From Lachnospiraceae bacterium (GTDB lineage Bacteria > Bacillota_A > Clostridia > Lachnospirales > Lachnospiraceae), in assembly GCA_009774655.1 (NCBI GenBank), contig VSOD01000101.1, positions 1 to 11,373 of the forward strand: DNA of 11,373 nt, in the 5' to 3' direction. Both the position numbers and the translations under genes were made by a program. The first letter of the stretch is position 1, and every line of letters starts with the position of its first letter. This document shows, piece after piece, positions 1 through 6,970 of the stretch. Below the pieces are notes generated by a model. The model ran no database searches. It was not told the DNA's origin and saw only the letters and a list, made by a program, of their open reading frames with translations.

Positions 1-901
1 CCGCGAGCTCCAGCTGAAGACGCATTATGGAGAGGCTGGGGAATGATACCTCGCTGATCTCCTGATTGTAGTCCCCGATGGCGATGAGTTCCATGTCGTC
101 GGGGAAGCGGACGCCCTTTTCGGTGAAAGCGCGCAGAGCGCCCAGCGCGAGTTCTTCGCGCAGATAGAAGATACAGTCTATCTCAGGGTGTTCACGCAGC
201 AGCCTTGCGGTTGCTTCGTAGCTGCTTTTGGGGGAATAGTCGGTGCGGCAGATCAGGGTTTCTTCCATACCCAGTGACTGACAGGTGTAGGCGAAGAGAT
301 TCTGACGTATGTGCATACCGTTGAAGGTGGGCGGACTGGAGACCACTGCCGGATGTTTTCTGCCGTGGGAGGCAAAAATTCTGGCCGGGATTGAGCCGAT
401 GGTACGGTCGTCCATGACGACGCTGGAATACTTGTCGGAATAACGGTTGTACAGGATGACCGGGCGCGGGAAACTGCTGCTGTCCAGAAACTCCATATCG
501 CTCTCGGAGGCGTTGCAGACGATGATGCCGTGACAGGAGAGAAGCAGTTCGTTTCTCATGGCATGACTAAGCTGTCCGGCCCGGTACGACTGCAGCAGAA
601 CCTCGAAAGGCAGGTGATTGGTTGCGATGTTGTCCTCGATGCCGCGGAAGAAATGGATCATCGTCTGGGTACGGGAATCCGAGACCCAGAAGATCAGGAT
701 CCGGTGGGCGAACTGACTGCCGGCTTTCTTCAAGCCGACGGCCTGGAGGTTTGGCAGATAGCCCATGCGTCTGGCTATCTCCAGTACCCGCTTCTCGGTC
801 TTGGGAGAGATCTTCCTTTCTTTGGATTTTCTGTTGAGGATCAGGGAGACGGTAGTCGGTGAGACATTTGCTTCCCGTGCGATTTCTTTGATTGTGACCA
901 T
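1..901 (-). CDS. LacI-family transcriptional repressor (3' end beyond window edge)
   Basis: The frame reads on the minus strand from ATG at 901 without a stop to the left edge, about 300 codons. It is probably missing only the last 30-40 codons, since LacI-family proteins usually have 330-345. Residues 1-25 form the typical helix-turn-helix (MVTIKEIAREANVSPTTVS), followed by a hinge-like stretch (GYLPNLQAVGLKK, about residues 47-59). From about residue 65 comes a periplasmic-binding-protein-like effector domain with recognisable blocks: a segment ending RGIEDN, GIIVCNA, PVILYNRY, HPAVVSSPP, DCIFYLREELALGALRA, and ELIAIGDYNQE. AGGAG lies 7 nt before the ATG. The protein should bind DNA as a dimer and respond to a small ligand, probably a sugar or related compound; the ligand cannot be read. 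It is transcribed away from the esterase gene at 1245, its likely target, and may also control itself. Confidence 0.92.
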   Translation of the reverse strand, partial: MVTIKEIAREANVSPTTVSLILNRKSKERKISPKTEKRVLEIARRMGYLPNLQAVGLKKAGSQFAHRILIFWVSDSRTQTMIHFFRGIEDNIATNHLPFEVLLQSYRAGQLSHAMRNELLLSCHGIIVCNASESDMEFLDSSSFPRPVILYNRYSDKYSSVVMDDRTIGSIPARIFASHGRKHPAVVSSPPTFNGMHIRQNLFAYTCQSLGMEETLICRTDYSPKSSYEATARLLREHPEIDCIFYLREELALGALRAFTEKGVRFPDDMELIAIGDYNQEISEVSFPSLSIMRLQLELA

Positions 902-995
902 AAGGATACTCCTGGTTATTATTCACGGTGCTCTGCCCCGCCATGCGGCCCGTCAAGCGGCAGGCTGAGCATGATGGAAGGGCGTTATATAATTT

Positions 996-1024
996 ATGCT
1001 ACAGGAAAAACGGGACAGGGTCAA
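996..1024 (-). promoter_or_regulatory. Candidate sigma-A promoter of the lacI-family gene
   Basis: Read on the minus strand, TTGACC (1024-1019) is followed after exactly 17 nt by TAGCAT (1001-996). Transcription would start near 988 and leave a leader of roughly 85-90 nt before the ATG at 901. The match to the TTGACA/TATAAT consensus is good but not perfect. Confidence 0.5.
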
Positions 1025-1051
1025 GGTCTGAAATGGATATCAGAGAGAGGA

Positions 1052-1070
1052 TTGTAACATGGATTTACAA
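1052..1070. promoter_or_regulatory. Inverted repeat, candidate repressor operator
   Basis: TTGTAA (1052-1057) and TTACAA (1065-1070) form a perfect 6-bp inverted repeat with a 7-nt spacer. It lies between the two divergent promoters (minus-strand -35 at 1019-1024, plus-strand -35 at 1110-1115), a natural place for a LacI-family dimer. A weaker candidate is at 1152-1169, CTAA and TTAG arms around an AACGATAAAC core, just downstream of the expected esterase start. Which site is used, if either, is inference. Confidence 0.35.
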
Positions 1071-1109
1071 CAGGATATTTTCTGACAGTAGGCAGGTTAA
1101 GCAGAAGAA

Positions 1110-1138
1110 TTGACAAACATCCGCTAAAAATGTATGAT
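1110..1138 (+). promoter_or_regulatory. Sigma-A promoter of the carboxylesterase gene
   Basis: A perfect -35 TTGACA (1110-1115) is followed by a 17-nt spacer and a near-perfect -10 TATGAT (1133-1138). Transcription should begin near 1145, giving about a 100-nt leader before the ATG at 1245. This is the strongest promoter match in the window. Confidence 0.75.
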
Positions 1139-1244
1139 AAATAACTGAGGACTAAAACGATAAACTTAGAATTTGACAGAAAATCAAAACACGAAGCAAC
1201 AGGCAACAGAAAATAAAAAGAATGATCATAAGGAGGCAGTAAGA

Positions 1245-2807
1245 ATGGAAAAGAAATTTATTTTCGATGACAAGACAGCCATTGTGGAGACTGAGAAAGG
1301 AAAGGTACGTGGGTATTTCTATGACGACATGTACATCTTCAAGGGAATCCCCTACGCGAAGGCGAAGAGATTCCATGCACCCGAACCGGCAGATGCCTGG
1401 GATGATGTGATGACGACGATCAACTACGGACATGTATGCCCGCTTCTGGATGAGCCGCAGCCCGGCATCGGTGAGATGATGGTGCCGCACCGTTACTGGC
1501 CCATGAGTGAGAACTGCCTGAATCTGAACATCTGGACGCCGGGTCTGGACGGCGGGAAGCGTCCTGTCATGGTATGGCTGCACGGCGGCGGATTCTTTGC
1601 CGGTTCTTCCATCGAGCAGATTGCCTATGAAGGGGAGAACATGTGTAAGCTGGGACAGGTGGTAGTGGTGTCCGTGAATCACAGACTGAATGTGCTGGGA
1701 TACTGCGATCTGTCAGCTTTCGGTGAGGAATATGCGAATTCCGGCAATGCGGGAACCGACGATCTGGTGGCTGCTCTGCGCTGGCTTCATAATAATGTAG
1801 AGAAGTTCGGCGGCGACCCGGAGAATGTGATCGTATTCGGACAGTCCGGCGGCGGCGCGAAGGTGACTACACTGCTGCAGACACCGGCGGCGGACGGCCT
1901 GATCGCCAAGGGGATCAACATGAGCGGCGTTTTGGGCGGCGCGATGGCGGACTGCAAGGGAAGCGGCGAGAAGCTGGTACGGGCTATGATGAAGGAATTG
2001 AAGATCGAGGATGTGAAAGCGCTGGAGACGGTTCCGTTTGCCGAGCTGGGTGCTGCATATAATAAGGTAAAACCCGAGCTGGAGAAGGCCGGCGAATATG
2101 TGGGCGGAGCGCCTTTTGTCAACGATTTCTATAAGGGAGAACCAATCTCCAACGGTTTCCGTAAGGAGACGGCGCATGTTCCGCTGATGGTAGGCAGTGT
2201 GTTCGGCGAGTTCGGTTCCTTTGCTCCTACGCCTTATGACCGCCGCAGCATAACGACAGAAGAAGGTATTGCGTATGTGAAGAACGAAGCCGGCGATGAG
2301 GATGTGACAGAACTGATCGCAGGTTTCCAGAAAGCATATCCGGAGCGTAACCCGGTGGATATCATGACCGCAGATTTCTTCTTCCGCGCACCGGAGATCG
2401 ACTATATCAGGGAGAGAAGTAAATGCAACGATAAGACATGGTCCTATCTGTTTAATCTGGACATGAACTTTGATGGCAGCCGGACACCCTGGCATTGTGC
2501 CGATATCCCGTATTTCTTCCACAATACGGCGTTTACGCCTTATACCCAGGAAGAGGGCGTTACGGAGCGTGTAGAGAAACTGATCTTTGACTCTGTGATG
2601 GCATTTGCTAAGAACGGCAACCCGGAGAATCCGGAGATGCCAAACTGGCCTGCCTGCACGCCGGAGGAAGAGGCGACACTGGTGATCGATAAGGAGTCTG
2701 TTGTGAAGGTGAACTTCGATCACGAGCTTGTTCCAATGCTTGCCAAAGTGATGGGTCCGATCATTGCCAGAAATATGGCGAAGAGGATGAAGGACGTGCA
2801 GCATTAA
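1245..2807 (+). CDS. Type-B carboxylesterase / para-nitrobenzyl-esterase-like alpha/beta hydrolase
   Basis: A 520-residue protein of the carboxylesterase type-B (COesterase) family, normal length for bacterial members. It hydrolyses ester bonds; the natural substrate is not readable. The motifs run in order: ENCLNLNIWTP (residues 89-99); the oxyanion-hole block WLHGGGFFAG (HGGG at 113-116); the nucleophile elbow FGQSGGGAK with Ser201; the acidic residue probably Glu322 in GSVFGEFGSF; and the catalytic His417 in WHCADIPYFF. No signal peptide or membrane segment is seen, so it is probably cytoplasmic. ATG 1245 is chosen because AAGGAGG (1230-1236) sits just before it; an in-frame TTG at 1173 would add 24 polar, low-complexity residues and has no ribosome binding site. 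The gene stands alone and diverges from a LacI-family regulator, which suggests ligand-inducible expression. Confidence 0.95.
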   Translation: MEKKFIFDDKTAIVETEKGKVRGYFYDDMYIFKGIPYAKAKRFHAPEPADAWDDVMTTINYGHVCPLLDEPQPGIGEMMVPHRYWPMSENCLNLNIWTPGLDGGKRPVMVWLHGGGFFAGSSIEQIAYEGENMCKLGQVVVVSVNHRLNVLGYCDLSAFGEEYANSGNAGTDDLVAALRWLHNNVEKFGGDPENVIVFGQSGGGAKVTTLLQTPAADGLIAKGINMSGVLGGAMADCKGSGEKLVRAMMKELKIEDVKALETVPFAELGAAYNKVKPELEKAGEYVGGAPFVNDFYKGEPISNGFRKETAHVPLMVGSVFGEFGSFAPTPYDRRSITTEEGIAYVKNEAGDEDVTELIAGFQKAYPERNPVDIMTADFFFRAPEIDYIRERSKCNDKTWSYLFNLDMNFDGSRTPWHCADIPYFFHNTAFTPYTQEEGVTERVEKLIFDSVMAFAKNGNPENPEMPNWPACTPEEEATLVIDKESVVKVNFDHELVPMLAKVMGPIIARNMAKRMKDVQH

Positions 2808-2855
2808 ACAGCAGGCTTCTGGAGAGTTGTACATAATAGTGAAGAGTAAGATCGG

Positions 2856-2883
2856 ATACCCCGCCTGATTTTGGGCTGGGTAT
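2856..2883 (+). terminator. Possible terminator after the carboxylesterase
   Basis: ATACCC (2856-2861) pairs with GGGTAT (2878-2883), and inside it GCC (2863-2865) pairs with GGC (2874-2876). The hairpin is followed by a T-rich but broken tract (TCGTTTGTTTG). It lies about 50 nt after the esterase stop. The weak tail makes it a moderate candidate. Confidence 0.4.
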
Positions 2884-2907
2884 TCGTTTGTTTGAGACGG
2901 ATTTGTA

Positions 2908-2954
2908 AAAAGGCTGTTACATAGATGATTGTGTCATCTGTGTAACAGCCTTTT
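2908..2954. terminator. Long near-perfect hairpin, probable bidirectional terminator
   Basis: A 14-bp perfect outer stem (AAAAGGCTGTTACA at 2908-2921 with its complement at 2941-2954) continues through one T-G pair into a further 6-bp stem (AGATGA with TCATCT), closing on a 5-nt loop, TTGTG. Ends rich in A on one side and T on the other fit a terminator working from both directions. At about 21 paired positions it is longer than most simple terminators, so a small dispersed repeat is an alternative. Confidence 0.7.
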
Positions 2955-2978
2955 CTATTGAGCGAAAAACCGTACATA

Positions 2979-3007
2979 TTGGAAAGAAACTTACTGCTTC
3001 GTAAAAT
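2979..3007 (+). promoter_or_regulatory. Candidate promoter of the secreted-protein/glycosyltransferase unit
   Basis: TTGGAA (2979-2984), a 17-nt spacer and TAAAAT (3002-3007) match the sigma-A pattern at four of six and five of six positions. The ATG at 3062 follows about 50 nt after the expected start and has a very strong AAGGAGGAGAG ribosome binding site. Confidence 0.5.
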
Positions 3008-3061
3008 ATTTTATTTTATGAAATCCTATGTAAAACTAATTTTTTTTAAGGAGGAGAGAGA

Positions 3062-4150
3062 ATGAAAGCAAAATTCATTCAGAAAATGATGGCAGGCGCA
3101 CTGAGCATCGCTCTGGTAGTAGCACCTTCCATGAGCGTACTCGCAAGCACTGATCCGGTAACAGGCAGCACTGATTCCGTATCAGCCGGTGCGTCAGCGG
3201 TATAGACTGTGGAAGAAGTACTTTCCATCGTCAATTCGGCAACCAATGAAGGCGGTTCTTCTGTCAGCAGTATTGCCCAGATTCCGATGACCAATACGGT
3301 TGCTGGGGTGAAATCCACAGTGCAGGGTGTATACATGGCGACCTGCGTTAACGGAACAGCCATCACGACCGGTCTTGCAAACATTGCTGCCGGTTATGGA
3401 CTTAAGGCGGGGGAGGTTCCCTATGCAAGATTTTCCAATATGGATGCGAAAAAGAGTTCGCTCGCAAAAGCTGTTATCGATGATGCGGCGGCATCTATAG
3501 GTGCAACGGTTGGTTCCTGCATCAATATCGAGATCGGTATGAAGAGCAGCGGAAAGTTCAGCCTGCTTCCGTCAGATGGAGAGAAGATCGCGGTTAAGAT
3601 TGGTGTGCCGAAATCTTTTGCACAGGATTTCTCAGATGATTGGCATTATGTAGTCAGACCGGAATTGTGGAAAGCATTTCTGGTGGGCGTCTTTTTGATG
3701 ACGGTTGTGACGGTATGTATCGGTATGGCCGGAAGATCCGGGAAATATATAGGCATTCTGGCTGTGCTGCTGCTTATGGAAAGCGGTCTTACTTTCTGCC
3801 TGGGAGAGAAATACATAAGGCATTTCAATGATATGAATTATTACAATCTCAAAATATATCAGTATATGGAAGATTCTGAGGCACCGGTCAGCTATCTGTA
3901 CGGCGGCGGATTTTCCGGAATCGATCTGCTCCAGTTTGCCCTGCAGGATCGAAAGATTGAAGTTATCAGGGCGGAAGAACTGGATCTGAACGGTTCAGAA
4001 GAAGGAAATAACCTGCCACAGGAGGGATTTCTGATCGTAGACCAGGGGTGCGGGCAGCTTGCAGAAATCGAACAAAATTATACGAAATGTGCCGAGAGCA
4101 GGGCGTTTGTTTTGTTCCGGATAAAAGAAACAGATAAGAAGGACGGATAA
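3062..4150 (+). pseudogene. Chimeric gene: secreted protein with amber stop, fused to a membrane-protein tail
   Basis: From ATG 3062 the frame encodes a clear Sec signal peptide (residues 1-28, ending SVLA) and a short linker, then meets TAG at 3203-3205 (codon 48). The same frame continues open to TAA at 4148-4150, 362 codons in all. Codons 50 to about 188 resemble a small secreted-protein family I recall from Lachnospiraceae (GVYMATCVNGTAITTGLANI, PYARFSNMDAKKSSLAKA, GKFSLLPSDGEKIAVKIG). Near 3623-3645 the character changes abruptly: two membrane helices follow (about residues 204-222 and 229-247), then a soluble tail with SYLYGGGFSGIDLLQFAL, like the C-terminus of a polytopic GT-C-type glycosyltransferase. 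The simplest reading is an in-frame deletion that joined two genes, followed by a CAG-to-TAG change in the linker. A GTG at 3209 could restart translation but would lack the signal peptide. The GT2 gene follows after 16 nt, which suits an original membrane-transferase/GtrB pair. Confidence 0.75.
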
Positions 4151-4166
4151 AAGCGGAGGTGGCCGG

Positions 4167-4982
4167 ATGAAGCTGTTAATTCAAATCCCCTGCTATAACG
4201 AGGCGGAGACGCTGGAGATCGCATTGAATGATCTCCCAAGAACATTGCAGGGAATTGAAGAAATCGAATATCTGATCATCAATGACGGCAGCCGGGACAA
4301 TACGGTGGAGGTGGCAAGAAGATGGGGCGTGCACCATGTTGTCAGTTTCAAACAGAATAAAGGACTTGCCAAAGGGTTTATGGCAGGACTGGACGGCAGG
4401 GCGGATATGGTAACCGGTGCGAGGTCCATTGATCAGACAGCACATTTCTCTTTGCTCAAGAAGAAGCTGCAGCACTTTGGCAGCTGGGTGGTGCGCAGGG
4501 CATCCAACACGGATAGCCCGGATGCGCCCAGCGGTTTTCGGGCATTCAGCAGAGATGCGGCCATGCGCATTAATGTGGTCAATGATTATACCTATACGCT
4601 GGAAACGATCCTGCGGGCGTACATGATGTATAAACCGCTTAAGACATTCAGTTATCTGGCGGTGTCGCCGATCCTGACGGGTCTGTTGATCGGATTTCGC
4701 TTTCTGTATTATATGGCTCGGGGACAGTCCGGCGGACATGTACAGTCGCTGATCCTGGCCTGTACATTGATCATCATGGGCTTTTTGACATTTATGATAG
4801 GGCTTCTGGCTGACGTGATCGCCGCCAACAGGAAGCTGCTGCAGGATACGCAGTATCATGCTCGGATGATGGAGTATGATGCGATCTATATGCAGATGAA
4901 GGCGGAGAAGGAAGCGGTCAGGGCATACCGTTTGATAAACGGAGAAGAGGCGGCGCCTCCGGCAAAAGCCAAAGAAAGATAA
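4167..4982 (+). CDS. GtrB/DPM1-like GT2 glycosyltransferase with two apparent internal deletions
   Basis: A 271-residue open frame with GGAGGT 6 nt before the ATG. Enzymes of this type transfer a sugar from a nucleotide donor to a polyprenyl phosphate at the membrane. The start is typical: IPCYNEAETL (residues 7-16), LIINDGSRDNT (36-46), then KGLAKGFMAGL. Directly after this comes GRADMVTGAR (77-86); in the full-length family about 30 residues containing the NTDADNQY-type DXD metal-binding block normally sit between them. The acceptor region DAPSGFRAFSRDAA (119-132) is present, but YTYTLETI (141-148) runs straight into LRAYMMYKPLKTF, where about 40 residues are usual. Two membrane helices (about 162-182 and 195-218) and a charged tail remain. 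Family members usually have about 320-340 residues, so the shortfall of about 70 fits two in-frame losses. Without the DXD block the product is probably inactive although the frame is open. Confidence 0.8.
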   Translation: MKLLIQIPCYNEAETLEIALNDLPRTLQGIEEIEYLIINDGSRDNTVEVARRWGVHHVVSFKQNKGLAKGFMAGLDGRADMVTGARSIDQTAHFSLLKKKLQHFGSWVVRRASNTDSPDAPSGFRAFSRDAAMRINVVNDYTYTLETILRAYMMYKPLKTFSYLAVSPILTGLLIGFRFLYYMARGQSGGHVQSLILACTLIIMGFLTFMIGLLADVIAANRKLLQDTQYHARMMEYDAIYMQMKAEKEAVRAYRLINGEEAAPPAKAKER

Positions 4983-4983
4983 A

Positions 4984-5005
4984 CGCGGCAAAGAACGGCC
5001 GTGTA
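4984..5005 (+). terminator. Weak hairpin after the GT2 gene
   Basis: ACGCGGC (4984-4990) pairs with GCCGTGT (4999-5005), including one G-T pair, around an 8-nt loop immediately after the GT2 stop codon. No T tract follows, so it may stall rather than end transcription, or be chance. Confidence 0.25.
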
Positions 5006-5015
5006 ATCGTACCTT

Positions 5016-5040
5016 GACAATTAAATACTTTGCATCAGGA
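5016..5040 (+). repeat. 25-bp inverted repeat, left copy
   Basis: GACAATTAAATAC at 5016-5028 continues as TTTGCATCAGGA to 5040. The reverse complement of 6853-6877 matches it at 24 of 25 positions, 21 of them contiguous (5016-5036); the single difference is A versus G at 5037. The copy lies about 70 bp before the AAA-ATPase-like gene and overlaps a TTGACA (5014-5019) that resembles a -35 box but has no -10 at the right spacing. Confidence 0.8.
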
Positions 5041-5046
5041 AAAATG

Positions 5047-5080
5047 TTGTGTTAAGGCATAAAAGAAGCTATACTATAAT
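5047..5080 (+). promoter_or_regulatory. Candidate promoter of the AAA-ATPase-like gene
   Basis: Two overlapping options exist: TTGTGT (5047-5052), 17 nt, TATACT (5070-5075), and TTAAGG (5052-5057), 17 nt, TATAAT (5075-5080). Both have weak -35 and good -10 boxes. Transcription would start about 20-30 nt before the ATG at 5110. Confidence 0.45.
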
Positions 5081-5109
5081 CAACGCTGAACCAGGTGTGG
5101 AGGCATAGC

Positions 5110-6807
5110 ATGGAAAAGAAAAATCTCCCTGTCGGTATCGAATTTTATAAAAAGATTATTGATGAGGCATATTATTATGTTGATAAGACATTGATGATAA
5201 AAGAATTGTTAGACCGTCAGAGTTATGTGAGCCTTTTTACAAGACCGAGAAGATTTGGAAAGACACTGGCGCTGGACATGCTGAAAACTTTTTTTGAGAA
5301 GGAGTTGGATGAGGGTGGAAATGCGCTGGATAACAGACGCTATTTTAATGGTATGAAGATTATGTCTGCGGGTGAGAAATATATAAGTAATATGGGACAG
5401 TATCCTGTGATATTTCTTTCTCTGAAATCCACAAAGCAGGCGGATTTGGCTACGGCAGTCTGGATGCTGAAGAAGCAGATTGCCGGGGAATATATCCGGC
5501 ATCAATATGTTTTGTCTTCTGATCATCTGATGGAACCAGAAAAAGAACTGTATCACAAAGTCATTTCCATGACAGATGACAACAGGGTATATGCGGATGC
5601 CATAGCGTTTCTTTCTAAATGTCTTGCCAAATATCACAGGCAGAAAGTGATCCTGCTGATCGATGAATATGATGTACCGCTTGAAAATGCTTATTTTGCA
5701 GGTTTCTATCAAGAGATGACAGCATTTGTCCGCTCTGTCATGGAGTCGGCTTTAAAGACAAACGAAGATTTGAAATTTGCTGTGATAACCGGATGCCTAA
5801 GAGTCAGTCGGGAGAGTATTTTTACGGGACTTAATAATCTGAATGTCATTTCCATACTCAGTGACAGCTTTGCCGAATGTTTTGGATTTACGCGGGTTGA
5901 GGTGGCGGATCTTCTTACTTATTATGAGCTGGAAGATAAAGCGGAGGAAGTGCAGGAATGGTATGACGGTTATCTTTTTGGCAAAACAGAGGTGTATAAT
6001 CCGTGGAGTGTCACCAGTTATCTGAATGGCATTATCGCAGATAAGATAGAGTATCCGAGGCCGTATTGGGCTAATACCTCTTCAAACGGTATTATCAGGG
6101 AATTGATCGAGAATGCTGGGGAGGTTGTCAGGGCGGAGCTGGAAGATCTGATGTCACAAAAGTCGATCGTGAAACCGATTCATGAGGATATAACCTATGA
6201 AGATATGAACAGTTCTTCGGATAATCTGTGGAACTTCCTGCTTTTGACCGGTTATCTGAAAGCGGTAGACAGTTATTTTGACGGTATGCAGGCACATATC
6301 ATGATGGCAGTTCCTAACAGAGAAGTGCGGTATATCTATGAACGTAATATTATGGAATGGTTAAAAAAGCGCAGCCGGATGGTCGATTTTACCGATATGT
6401 ATCATGCCATGCTGGAAGGAGATGCGGATGCCTTTGAAAACCTGTTGAGAAGTTTTCTGAAACGCAGTATCAGCTTTTATGACGAAAAGGAAACATTCTA
6501 CCATGGCTTTCTGATCGGAGTCATGAACAATCTGGAAGGGTACAGAACTCTTTCAAACCGCGAGACAGGGGATGGAAGAGCAGATCTTATATTAAAGCCG
6601 TTTGACGAGCATGATCCGGCGATCATATTCGAATTAAAGTATACGAAGGACAGTGCTAAGCTCGACCAGAAATGCGGGGAAGCATTACGCCAGATTAAGG
6701 AGCGTAGTTATGCGGATGAACTGGCGGAAGATGAATACAACAGTATTATAAAGTATGGAATATGTTTTTGTAAAAAAAACTGCAGGGTGAAGTGCAATAT
6801 GGAATAG
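5110..6807 (+). CDS. AAA-ATPase-like protein with C-terminal PD-(D/E)XK nuclease-like domain
   Basis: A 565-residue protein of the AAA-ATPase-like / DUF1703 type, common and often multicopy in gut Firmicutes and Bacteroidetes; its cellular role is not established. The N-terminus has the family opening (LPVGIEFYKKIIDEAYYYVDKT at residues 6-27), an atypical P-loop FTRPRRFGKT (43-52) and a Walker B block ILLIDEYDVPLENA (181-194). Mid-protein signatures include EWYDGYLFG, VYNPWS and PYWANTS. The C-terminal PD-(D/E)XK-like core is GDGRADLIL (Asp492) followed by IIFELKY (Glu508, Lys510), with the usual ending YGICFCKKNCRVK. All expected parts are present and the length is normal, so the gene looks intact amid decayed neighbours. 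ATG 5110 is preferred over an in-frame GTG at 5095 because GGAGG (5099-5103) precedes it by 6 nt. A 25-bp inverted repeat brackets gene and promoter. Confidence 0.92.
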   Translation: MEKKNLPVGIEFYKKIIDEAYYYVDKTLMIKELLDRQSYVSLFTRPRRFGKTLALDMLKTFFEKELDEGGNALDNRRYFNGMKIMSAGEKYISNMGQYPVIFLSLKSTKQADLATAVWMLKKQIAGEYIRHQYVLSSDHLMEPEKELYHKVISMTDDNRVYADAIAFLSKCLAKYHRQKVILLIDEYDVPLENAYFAGFYQEMTAFVRSVMESALKTNEDLKFAVITGCLRVSRESIFTGLNNLNVISILSDSFAECFGFTRVEVADLLTYYELEDKAEEVQEWYDGYLFGKTEVYNPWSVTSYLNGIIADKIEYPRPYWANTSSNGIIRELIENAGEVVRAELEDLMSQKSIVKPIHEDITYEDMNSSSDNLWNFLLLTGYLKAVDSYFDGMQAHIMMAVPNREVRYIYERNIMEWLKKRSRMVDFTDMYHAMLEGDADAFENLLRSFLKRSISFYDEKETFYHGFLIGVMNNLEGYRTLSNRETGDGRADLILKPFDEHDPAIIFELKYTKDSAKLDQKCGEALRQIKERSYADELAEDEYNSIIKYGICFCKKNCRVKCNME

Positions 6808-6848
6808 GGCAGCAGTGCAGGCAGTAGAATAGAGGATCTTCGAGGGAT

Positions 6849-6913
6849 AAACTCCCGATGCAAAGTATTTAATTGTCGAAAGGGCATGAATGCTTGGCGT
6901 CGGGAGTTTTTTT
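6849..6913 (+). terminator. Intrinsic terminator after the AAA-ATPase-like gene
   Basis: AAACTCCCGA (6849-6858) pairs perfectly with TCGGGAGTTT (6900-6909), and seven Ts run from 6907 to 6913. The 41-nt loop is unusually large and contains a small GCAT/ATGC hairpin plus most of the right copy of the flanking inverted repeat. Confidence 0.7.
6853..6877 (-). repeat. 25-bp inverted repeat, right copy
   Basis: This is the reverse complement of 5016-5040 at 24 of 25 positions (GATGCAAAGTATTT at 6857-6870 continuing AATTGTC to 6877). It starts inside the left arm of the terminator stem and runs into its loop, about 45 bp after the gene's stop codon. The bases immediately outside the two copies do not form an obvious target-site duplication. 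Confidence 0.8.
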
Positions 6914-6970
6914 GTGTGGAGAAAAGGTTAATTTCCCCTCAAGAAAAATAAAAAAACGGAGGGTTGATAA

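Noticed and set aside
567..956. Plus- and minus-strand small frames inside the LacI-family gene
   Set aside because: The frame starting at 901 on the minus strand explains the region with a textbook helix-turn-helix and ribosome binding site; the others have no recognisable content.
1173..1244. TTG start 24 codons upstream for the esterase
   Set aside because: The added residues are low-complexity polar sequence and AAGGAGG points to the ATG at 1245; the TTGACA there also lacks a matching -10 box.
1713..2834. Minus-strand open frame of 373 codons opposite the carboxylesterase
   Set aside because: It is antisense to a gene with all catalytic motifs, is rich in His, Arg, Cys and Leu without any domain, and has no ribosome binding site.
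4176..4991. Minus-strand open frame of 271 codons opposite the GT2 gene
   Set aside because: It mirrors a clear glycosyltransferase frame; the composition is that of an antisense shadow.
5011..5045. TTGACA at 5014-5019 as the -35 of the AAA-ATPase-like gene
   Set aside because: No -10-like hexamer stands 16-18 nt downstream (AGGAAA is there), and better -10 boxes at 5070-5080 are too far away.
5010..6885. Classical insertion sequence bounded by the inverted repeats
   Set aside because: The enclosed gene is not a transposase and no target-site duplication is visible outside the repeats, so only a repeat-bracketed gene is claimed.
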